From Gemmatimonadales bacterium (GTDB lineage Bacteria; Gemmatimonadota; Gemmatimonadetes; Longimicrobiales; Gaopeijiaceae), in the NCBI GenBank assembly GCA_007695225.1, contig REED01000036.1:1-47749 (forward strand): 47,749 nt of DNA, in the 5' to 3' direction. Below the pieces are notes generated by a model that worked only from the letters and a program-made list of their open reading frames with translations, searched no databases and was not told where the DNA came from. Both the position numbers and the translations under genes were made by a program. Position 1 is the stretch's first letter. The number at the start of each line of letters is the position of its first letter. Shown one piece after another: positions 24,438 through 33,300 of this stretch.

Positions 24438-24460
24438 CCCCGTCCCTGGAGCGGACGGGG
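24438..24460 (-). terminator. Hairpin directly after the acyl-CoA dehydrogenase stop
   Basis: CCCCGTCC (24438-24445) pairs with GGACGGGG (24453-24460) around a 7-base loop. On the minus strand it begins at the base after the stop codon. No U-tract follows, so termination may be partial. Confidence 0.65.
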
Positions 24461-25678
24461 TCATGTGTGTGCGAACGCCTCCCTCACCATGTGGCGTCCG
24501 ATGACGATCTTCTGGATTTCGCTGGTTCCTTCGCCGATCTCGCAGACCTTGGCATCCCGGAACATCCGCTCCACGGGATACTCGTCCGAATATCCGGCTC
24601 CGCCCATCACCTGCACCGCCTGCGTGGTCGCCTTCATGGAGAGCTCCGACGCAAAGAGCTTGGCCATGGCCGCTTCCTTGGAGAAGGGGCGTCCCTTTTC
24701 CATGAGCCAGGCCGCGTGATACGTCAGATGCTTGGCGGCCTCAATCTCCGTGGCCAAATCGGCCAGGCGAAACTGGACAGGCTGGAAGTCGAAGATCTTC
24801 TGTCCGAACTGCTTCCTCCGGTTCGTATACTCCAGAGCGGCCTCAACGGCTCCCTCGGCCAGTCCCAGGGAGAGGGCCGCAATGCCAATGCGTCCCGAGT
24901 CCAGGGTCTTCATGAAGTTGGCAAATCCCTCGCCCTCGGCCCCGAGACGGTTGGCGTCAGGGACCAGGGCGTCTTCCAGGAGGAGCTCCCGGGTATCGGA
25001 AGCCCGCCACCCCATCTTGTCCTCCTTCTTCCCCGACTTGACCCCCTCGATATAGCCCAAGTCCGCTGCCGATCCCATCCCCACCTCCCGGGAGCGCTCC
25101 GGATCCGAGGTGGGCTTGGTGACGATGAAGCTTGAGATCCCCCGGGACCCATTGTCCGGATCCGTCACGGCCGTGGCCACGAAGATCTCCCCGACACCGG
25201 CGTGGGTGATGAAGATCTTGGATCCGTTGATCCTCCAGTTCTCCCCTTCCCGGACGGCCCGGGTTCGGCTACCGGAGGCATCGGAGCCCGCGCCGGGCTC
25301 GGTCAGGCCAAACCCCCCCAGGACCTCGCCCTTCGCAAGGCGGGGCACGAAGCGCTTCCGCTGCTCGTCGGAGCCAAAGCGGAGGATGGGGGTGGTGCCC
25401 AGGGTCGTGTGGGCCGATACGGTGATGGCGTGGCTGGCATCGAACTTGGCCAGCTCCTGGATCACCAGGAGGTAGCTGAGGCCGTCGAGACCCATCCCCC
25501 CCAGCTCCTTGGGGATGGGCACCCCCAGGAACCCCAGCTCACCCATGGCGCGAACGTTCTCCCAGGGAAACCGGGATTCCGCGTCGAGTTCGCGAGCCAC
25601 AGGGACGATGGCCTCTTCCGCAAAGGCCCGGACTTTCTTCACCAGGGCTCGGTGGTCGTCGTTGAGATACGGTTCCAT
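24461..25678 (-). CDS. Acyl-CoA dehydrogenase (short/branched-chain type)
   Basis: 405 residues. FAD enzyme that desaturates acyl-CoA at C2-C3 and passes electrons to ETF. Visible: GFLGVPIPKELGGMGLD, the FGLTEPGAGSDASG flavin signature, FITHAGVGEIFV, SGRIGIAALSLGLAEGA and the C-terminal YPVERMFRDAKV segment. The catalytic base is Glu383 in CEIGEGTSEIQ, the position used by short-chain enzymes. Odd: about 19 extra residues lie between KPTSDPERSR and KKEDKMGWRASDTRE, where relatives have a short GFxxGKKE link. The ATG at 25678 fits the family N-terminus (MEPYLNDDHRALVKK); a longer frame to 25888 would overlap recQ. No good ribosome site is seen. Confidence 0.93.
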   Translation of the reverse strand: MEPYLNDDHRALVKKVRAFAEEAIVPVARELDAESRFPWENVRAMGELGFLGVPIPKELGGMGLDGLSYLLVIQELAKFDASHAITVSAHTTLGTTPILRFGSDEQRKRFVPRLAKGEVLGGFGLTEPGAGSDASGSRTRAVREGENWRINGSKIFITHAGVGEIFVATAVTDPDNGSRGISSFIVTKPTSDPERSREVGMGSAADLGYIEGVKSGKKEDKMGWRASDTRELLLEDALVPDANRLGAEGEGFANFMKTLDSGRIGIAALSLGLAEGAVEAALEYTNRRKQFGQKIFDFQPVQFRLADLATEIEAAKHLTYHAAWLMEKGRPFSKEAAMAKLFASELSMKATTQAVQVMGGAGYSDEYPVERMFRDAKVCEIGEGTSEIQKIVIGRHMVREAFAHT

Positions 25679-25842
25679 GACGGATCTGAGCAGGGGATGC
25701 GAGGTGGGTTGGGGGAGCCCGCAGGCCCCACGATGGGGTGGAGGCGGCACCGGGCGGGCCGTCCATTTCCATCCCTGGACCCGTAGCGCCGACGGTAGCA
25801 ATCCGCCGGGCCCCTCCCCGCCCGCTCTCCAGCCGGCTGAAT

Positions 25843-27291
25843 CTATCCAGATTCGAGGAACCGAAAAAGGCTCTCCCAGTCGGTGCACCGGTCACAGGCC
25901 CCACACCCGGACTCCCCACCCGACTCACCGAAGTGGGCCAGGATGGCCCTCCGGCGGCACCCGCCTCCCCGGGCATAGGCCCGCACCGCCCGCATCTGCT
26001 GCCGCCCCACCCGGCGGCGGCCCCACCGTTCCCGGGCCGGGCCTCCCCGTACCGCGTCCCAGAGTTCCCCCGGGGTCCGAAGGGGAGGATGGGTGCCATC
26101 CAGGAACCGGCGGTGGATCCTTCCGTCTCCCGGCCCGGCCAGCGCCACGCAGAGGGCCGGCTCGCCGTCTCTACCTGCCCGTCCCGCCTCCTGATAGTAG
26201 TCCTCCAGGGTTCCCGGCAGTCGGTTGTGAACCACCATCCGCACGTCGGCCCGATCGATTCCCATTCCGAAGGCATTGGTGGCCACCACCACAGGAGCAG
26301 GCGCCTGGGTGAACCATGCCTGCACCGCCTCACGGAGGGCCGGGGGGAGCCCGGCGTGGTAGGCATGGGCCTCCATCCCATTCCGCACCAGCCGGTTGCG
26401 GATCCCCTCCACCTCCCGCCGGGTGGAGGCGTAGATGAGGCGGGCGCCGGAACAACTCCGGACCAGGGTTCGGAGCAGGGGAATCCGGGGTGCGCCCCCC
26501 GGAACGGAGATGATGCCCCATCCCAGGTTTGGTCGGTCGAAGCTCTTCAGGACCCGGACGGGATCCTGAAGGTTGAGTTCCCGGAGGATCTCCTCCCGGA
26601 CCCGGGGGGTGGCGGTGGCGGTGAGGGCCATCACCGGGGCGGCGACCCTCTGCCGGATCTGGCCGATCTTCAGGTATGAAGGCCGGAAGTCATGCCCCCA
26701 GAAAGAGATGCAGTGAGCCTCGTCCACTGTGACCAGTCGGATGGGTAGGTGGGGGAGGAGCTCCTGGAATCCACGGGTTTCCAATCGCTCCGGAGCTACG
26801 AAGAGGAGCCGCAGCTCTCCCGCCCGGGCCTGGCGGAGGACCGCCTCTCGACGGGGACGGGGAAGCGCCGCATGGAGCGCTGCGGAGGAGATCCCCGCCT
26901 CCTTTCCCCGCCGCACCTGATCCTCCATGAGGGAGACCAACGGAGTCACCACCACCGTCACCCCTCCCAGGAGAAGCGCCGGCACCTGGTAACAGAGGCT
27001 CTTCCCGCCACCGGTGGGAAGCACCCCAAGGGAATCCCTCCCCTCCAGGGCGGCCCGCACCAGCTCCTCCTGCCCAGGTCGGAAGGCTGGAAACCCGAAA
27101 TGGGTCCGGAGCGCCTGTGTCGGGTCCAGGGTGGACGGTCCGTGATGGGAGAAGGACAGGGGAAGCCGGGGCCAGTGGGAAAGGAGGGGAGGTTGAGCAG
27201 TGAAGCTCTCTCGGATCCCCAGGACGCCGTCCCCAGGGCGCCACCAGAATAGAACCTTTCCCCGGGCGCCGGCATGGCGCCCGGGGTCCAA
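25843..27291 (-). CDS. recQ: RecQ-family ATP-dependent DNA helicase, short form
   Basis: About 480 residues. All helicase motifs are present: motif 0 HFGFPAFRPGQEELV, Walker A GVLPTGGGKSLCYQVP, DEAHCISFWGHDFRPSY, ALTATAT, YASTRREVE and the arginine finger region QEAGRAGRDGEP. A zinc-binding set follows (GGGCRRRAIL, then CGACDRC), after which the protein ends, so winged-helix and HRDC domains of long RecQ are absent. It unwinds 3'-tailed DNA in recombination repair. The start is unclear: no ATG or GTG exists in frame between motif 0 and 27576, which would overlap the upstream glucan synthase by 224 bp. I give a TTG at 27291; a CTG nearer motif 0 is equally possible. Confidence 0.88.
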   Translation of the reverse strand: MDPGRHAGARGKVLFWWRPGDGVLGIRESFTAQPPLLSHWPRLPLSFSHHGPSTLDPTQALRTHFGFPAFRPGQEELVRAALEGRDSLGVLPTGGGKSLCYQVPALLLGGVTVVVTPLVSLMEDQVRRGKEAGISSAALHAALPRPRREAVLRQARAGELRLLFVAPERLETRGFQELLPHLPIRLVTVDEAHCISFWGHDFRPSYLKIGQIRQRVAAPVMALTATATPRVREEILRELNLQDPVRVLKSFDRPNLGWGIISVPGGAPRIPLLRTLVRSCSGARLIYASTRREVEGIRNRLVRNGMEAHAYHAGLPPALREAVQAWFTQAPAPVVVATNAFGMGIDRADVRMVVHNRLPGTLEDYYQEAGRAGRDGEPALCVALAGPGDGRIHRRFLDGTHPPLRTPGELWDAVRGGPARERWGRRRVGRQQMRAVRAYARGGGCRRRAILAHFGESGGESGCGACDRCTDWESLFRFLESG

Positions 27292-27352
27292 GAAGGCTGC
27301 CGGAAGAAGCAGAGGGCCCCCTTCAGCCCCCGTCCCCTCCGTCCTTCTCTGC

Positions 27353-30300
27353 CTACCCTCCGCCTTCCTCGGCTCCCCTCCGTGCCTCGGTGGGGAGGCC
27401 TGGGCCGAGTGCGGGCTCAGAAGAGGGTTCAGAAGAGGGTTCCGGGGGGCCGCCCAGGGGCTCGGAAGTGGGGCCGCCCAGGGGCTCGGAAGTGGGCCCG
27501 CCCAAGGGCTCGGGAGATGGCTCGGGGGGCGTTTCGAAAGGGGTTTCCGCTGCCTGAGACGGGCGCGTCCCCCCACTATTCCCCAGCCGGATCTCCACCC
27601 GGGTCACCCCCTCCTGGGGCACCGGGATGCGGTCCGGGGCGGTCTCTTCCCCGTTCACCTGGCAGGCCACCACGCCCCGAGCCACCCCATCGGGGTTCGT
27701 CACATGAATCTCCAGTCGGCCACTCCCGACGGCCCAGGAGACCCGGAACTCGGGCCAGTCCGGGGGAATGCAGGGATCGACCCTCACCAGGGCTCCCCGG
27801 CGCTGCAGGCCCAGGATGTCTTCCACCACGACCCGGTAGATCCACCCCGCCGAACCGGTATACCAGGTCCAGCCCCCTCTTCCCACGTGAGGGGGTGCGC
27901 CATAGATGTCCGCCGCAACCACGTAGGGCTCCACCCGGTACTTCCGGGTTTCCTCGGCATTCCGGGCGTGATGGGGGGGGAGGATCAACTCCAGGAGTTT
28001 CCCCGCCCGGGCGCCATCTCCCAATTGCGCCACGGCCCGGATGAGCCAGGCAGCGGCATGGGTGTACTGTCCCCCGTTCTCCCGGACCCCCGGAGGATAC
28101 GCGGCGATGTATCCCGGGTGGTTCCCCGCTCCGTCGAAGGGCGGGGTGAGCAGGAGGGAGAGGCCATCCTCGGGATGGACGAGGTGGCGCCACGCCGACT
28201 CCAGGGCCTGCCGCGCCCGGGCAGGGTCCGCCCCCCCGGAGATCACCGACCATGACTGGGCGATGGAGTCGATGCGGGCCTCCGGCGCCTGGGTGGAACC
28301 AAGGGGGGAGCCGTCATCGAAGAAGGCCCGGCGGTACCATTCGCCGTCCCAACCATGGCGCTCCACCGCCGCCCGAAACTCCTCCCGCTCCCGCTCCAGG
28401 CGGTCGGCCAGATCCGGGTCCCCCCGGCGTCGAGCCAGCTCCACCCAATCCGTGAGGACCCGGATGAGGAACCAGGCCAGCCAGACACTCTCTCCCCGCC
28501 CCTCCCACCCCACGCGGTCCATCCCATCGTTCCAGTCCATGGTCCCGATGAGGGGAAGCCCCCGCTCCCCCCGGAGGCTGCAGGCCCGCTCCACGGCCTT
28601 GAGTCCATGCTCCCAGAGCGTTCCCTCCCGCTCCGAGACCGGGAACTCGTCATAGCGCTCGTGGACGCCCTCCGGTAGGGGGTCGGCCGTGAGGTAGGGC
28701 ACCTTCCGCTCCAGAAGCTCCATGTCCCCGGTCCACTGCACCGTTCCTGCCAGGACGAAGGGGAGCCAGAGAAGATCGTCGGAACAGCGGGTCCGGACCC
28801 CCCGGTTGGTCCCTGGATGCCACCAGTGGAGGACGTCACCCTCCTCGAACTGGTGCCGGGCTGCCTCCTCCAACTGACGAGGGGCCAGGGACGGATCCAG
28901 GGGGAGGAGGGTGAAGACATCCTGCAACTGGTCCCGGAAGCCGAAGGCGCCCCCGGACTGATAGAATCCGGTCCGGCCCCGGATCCGTGAACTCAGGGTC
29001 TGATAGGGCAGCCACCCGTTGACCATCCGGTTGAGCGCCGGATCGGGTGTCTCCACCTGGAGAGTCTGGAGCCATCGGGTCCATTCCTCCGGGTTCCGGG
29101 CGAGGCGCTTGCTCCCCTCCGGCCCGAAGCCCGCCTCGTCGGCCGGCCCCGTGCCCCCTCCCCCGCGAAGCCGGGTCACCCGTTCCTCCATCTCCTCCCG
29201 GCTTCCGGCATCCCCCAGGAAGAAGTCCACCTCCCGGGTCTCTCCCGGTTCCAGGTACACCGTCCGCTGGAGGACGCCGCAGGCCGGCCCATCGGGACGG
29301 CTCCGCTCCCCGGGACGGCTGCGACGGAGGCCCGGAGGAACCTGGCTCCGGACGCCCCCCAGCCCGAGGAACTCCTCCCGGTCCACTCCCACCCCGTCGG
29401 GGTCCCCATCGGTGGAAAGGAACGCCCAACGCTCGCTGAATCGGGGGACGTATCGGTTCCGGGCCACCACGGCCCCCAGGTCCTCCCGATACTCCGCCAG
29501 AAGCCGGGGGCTGGTTCGGGCCAGATGGGTCCCCAGCACCCATTCCAGGTAGAAGGTGACGGTGATTCGGCGCGGTCGGTCTCCCCGGTTGCGGAGACGG
29601 ACCCGGGTCACCTTCACCGGAAGTTCAGGGTGGAGGAACCATTCCATCTCCTCCCCCAGGCCGTTGCCCCCGGTCTCCAGGAAGCTCCAGCCCCACCCGT
29701 GGCGCATCCTCCGGGCCACCGGCCGACCCAGGGGCCTCGGCGCCGGAGTCCAGACGCTTCCCGTATCCTCATCCCGGAGATACACCACCTCGCCGGGGGC
29801 GTCCTGGACCGGGTCGTTGGACCAGGGCGACAGCCGGTACTCTCCGGCATCCTGGCTCCAGGTGAATCCCCCTCCGGATTCGGACACCAGGAAGCCCATG
29901 TCCTCCCGGGCCACCACGTTCACCCAGGGGGACGGGGTCCGGGTCGATGGGGGGAGGTGGATCACGTACTCCCCATCCTTGGGGTCGAAGCCTCCATAGG
30001 CAGAGGGCGATTCCAGCCCCTCAGGGGGAGAAAGGAGGATGGGCAAGCCCTCCTCCTCCTCCGGGGAGGATCGGATCGGGGGAAGCAGGAAGGGAGGCGG
30101 CGGTGGATCCACCGGTCGGAGCTGGTTGAGGTTCTCCTTCAGCCCGCCCCGCTCGGGGTCCAGATGGACGGCGGCCAGCACTTCCAGGAGGGCCCGGTCC
30201 TCCTCGGTGATCTCCGAGCCCGAAAGGATGTGGACCCCACCGGCACCCCCGAAATGTACCTCCTGTCCCGTCCCCTCGAGGAGGGTCCGGATCTGGTTCC

Positions 30301-33300
30301 TTACCGGGTCCTGGTACCCACCCTGGGCCTCATCCCGGACCACCACGTCCACTGGGATCCCCCGGGTGCGCCAGTAGGCCTGAGCTCTCACCACCGAGGA
30401 GAGCAGCTCCGTCTCCTCGTCACCCCGGGTGCCTACCAGGACGATGGGATGGTCGCCGGAAATCCCCCAGCGCCAAAGGGCCGGCATGCCCAGGTCCAGC
30501 CGCGAATCCAGGGAGACCCTGGCGCGGCAGGTCGCCCGGGGATGGAGGAGATGGGCCAGAAGTTCTTCCCACCCCCTCATCTCTCCCGTGGAAACGTTCA
30601 GGGCGAGAAGCTCCCCTTCCGCACGGGATCGGGCCTGGAGTCCCAGCCAGCGCCTCCGGGATTCCGGAGCCAGGTCCATGACCATGCGAAGCGCCTTTGC
30701 CTCGGTCTCCGCCACCGCCAGAAGCAGGGTCAGATCCAGCTCCTGATAGGGCTCCAGCTCCAGGTCCAGCACCGCGCCGACCATGGGGTCCAGGGGGTGA
30801 TACGCCTGGGCCGGACCTGATCCCCTGGGAGGATCGGAGAGGGCCTGTGGGCGATCCGGGGCTCCATTCCGGCCCAGGAAGCGCATCCGGTCGGTCTCCC
30901 AGCGGGGAGTAGCTGCCAGTCCCGACGGCGTGACCAGGGAGACCGCCAGACAGGGGGGAGTCTCTTCGGGGCTTCGCGGACGACGGACAAAGACCAGCCC
31001 CTGGATTTCGGGCGCGCCCCGGGCCCGGACGAAGAGCTTGTGGAAGGCGGGGTGCCGAAGGTCATCTTCCGGCGGCGCCAGAGCCACCTCCAGCATGAGG
31101 GCAAGACGCAGTCGTCGGGGCCGATCCACCTCGTTCACCAGTCGGATCTCCCGCATCTCCACATCTTCCCGGGGGGCAACCGTCACCCCCATCCGGGTAC
31201 GGATCCCCTGGTCCCTCCGAACGTACTCCGCCCGATGGGGAAGGAAGGTGATGCCCTGGCTCTCCCCCTCCGGGGCGCCAGGATGAGGAAGGGGGATCCA
31301 GCTCTCCCCGTTGTCCCGGTCCATGAGCACCAGGCGAGGGCCCCCTTCGGGAGAGCCCGTCCCCGGCCCGCCCCGGATCACGCTCCAGTCCCTCCAGCGG
31401 CTCCCCCCCTCTCCCCGAGGACCGAGGAAGGCCGAATACGTCCCATTGGAGAGGATGTGGATGGGCGGGGGCCTTCGGTCGGGAGAGGGCTGCCAGGGCG
31501 CGAACCCGGCCTCTTCCCGTCCGTCGGGAATGGAACGATCTCGTCCCACCCAGGGCCGCTCCACGGGCCGACGCCAGGGAATCCGCTCGTGGAGGAAGGG
31601 CTCGATGGTGGCCACCCGGGGATCCCGGTGAAGCCGGTTCACGAGGGCGTCCCCCGTGAGGTAGTTCCCGAGCGCCCCCATGATCATCCCGTGGTGGTGG
31701 CTCATGTAGCAGCGCACCACCCGGGGTGCTCCGCCCTTCCCCTCCCCGAAGTCCACGGCCTCGTAGGGCCCCCACGGGCCCATTCCTCCCAATTCGGTGA
31801 GTTCTCGGAGGTTGGACCGGACGGCTCCCGGGGCCCAGGCCACCGCCATGAGGGATGCGTAGGGGGCCACCACCAACCGGTCCCCTCCATCCCGCCTCAG
31901 GCCCAGGCGGGGGACGCCAAAGGCGCGGTACTGATAGTGCCCCTGATGATCCAGGACATGGTAGGCCGACTCGGAGATCCCCCAGGGTACCTTCCGTTCC
32001 TCGCCGAACCGCCGCTGGACCTGCACCGCCCGGCGCAGCGCGTCGTGGAGGAGGGTCTCATGCGGCGTCCTCAGGAAGAGGGTGGGCATGAGGTACTCGA
32101 ACATGGTCCCCGCCCACGAGAGGAGGACGGGCCCTCCCCCCGCCGAGGCGAAGGGGCGCCCCAGGTGCAGCCAATGGGACAGGGGCACATCCCCCTTCAC
32201 CACCGCCATCGCCGATGCGATACGGGCCTCGGAGGCCAGGAGGTCGTAATGGTTCCGGTCCAGTTCCCCGTCCGTCACCGAATAGCCGATGCGGAAGAGG
32301 CGCCGGGTCCGATCATAGAGGAAGGAGAAGTCCATCTCCCGGAACCAGACATCCAGCTTTCGGTCCAGGCGCACCAGGTCGTCCAGGAGGACCTCGGCCG
32401 TGGCGGTCGCCTCGCCCAGTGCGGTCAGGATTTCAGGGGCCGGGTCGCCCCCGATGGATCGCCGGAGTTCCCGTCCGAGGCGCTCAAGCCAGAGGGGGAG
32501 CTCCGCCAGGGTGGGGTGGAGCCCCACCTCGGTCCGGACCAGCTCCTCCAGGAGTCTCCACTCTTCCTCCCGCTCGCGTCCCGCGCTTCCATCCATCCTC
32601 CGGCGGGTCCAGGGAGCGAAGAGAGCCACCTCGTCCCGGGCCTGTGCCACATCCCTCCGGAGATGACCCAGCCAGTGGAGGACCGAATCCGCGATCTGGG
32701 CCTCGGTGCCGGCGGCAGTCTCGGTGAAACTGAGGATCCGCGCCTCCAGGGCGGGAATCCTCTGGAACTGGAGTTCCGCCAGGGTGCGGCTCCAGGTATG
32801 GAGGTCCTCCGGTGATCCCCCGCGCCAATCCACACCCCAGAGCACGAGGCGGGCCTCTCCCCAGCGCACCAGGGCTTCGGCCTCCCGCTGAAGGGCCTCG
32901 CCGGTACCGTCCCGATCCCCCTCCTGCACCACCTCCGCCAGGACCCGGATGGTGTCCTGCAGTCCCTGCCCACGGAGCCCCGGACGCAGGCCGGTGACCC
33001 GGACATCCCGGAGAGCCTCCCGCGTCACCAGGAGGGAAGCGGCCAGATTTCCCGAATCCACGGTGGAGACGTAGACGGGGGAAAGCGCCTCCTGACGATG
33101 GATCTGATACCAGTTCAGGAAGTGGCCCCGGTAGCGGGGCAGCCCTTCCATTCCCATGGCCGTGTTCCGGACCCGGGTCACCAGCCGGGTGGAATCCACG
33201 AACCCCAGATCCCAGCTAACCACCGCCGAAACCAGCGCCAATCCGATGTTGGTGGGGGAGGTCCGGGCGGCCACTTCACCGTTGGGGTCCTCCTGGAAGT

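Noticed and set aside
27416..27520. Tandem repeats as a CRISPR array
   Set aside because: Units are directly adjacent without spacers, in frame inside a gene, and no cas gene is present.
27292..27576. RecQ N-terminal extension to 27576 with PLPSPWAA repeats
   Set aside because: It would read the glucan synthase repeats in another frame over 224 bp; the composition is proline-rich and no RecQ has it.
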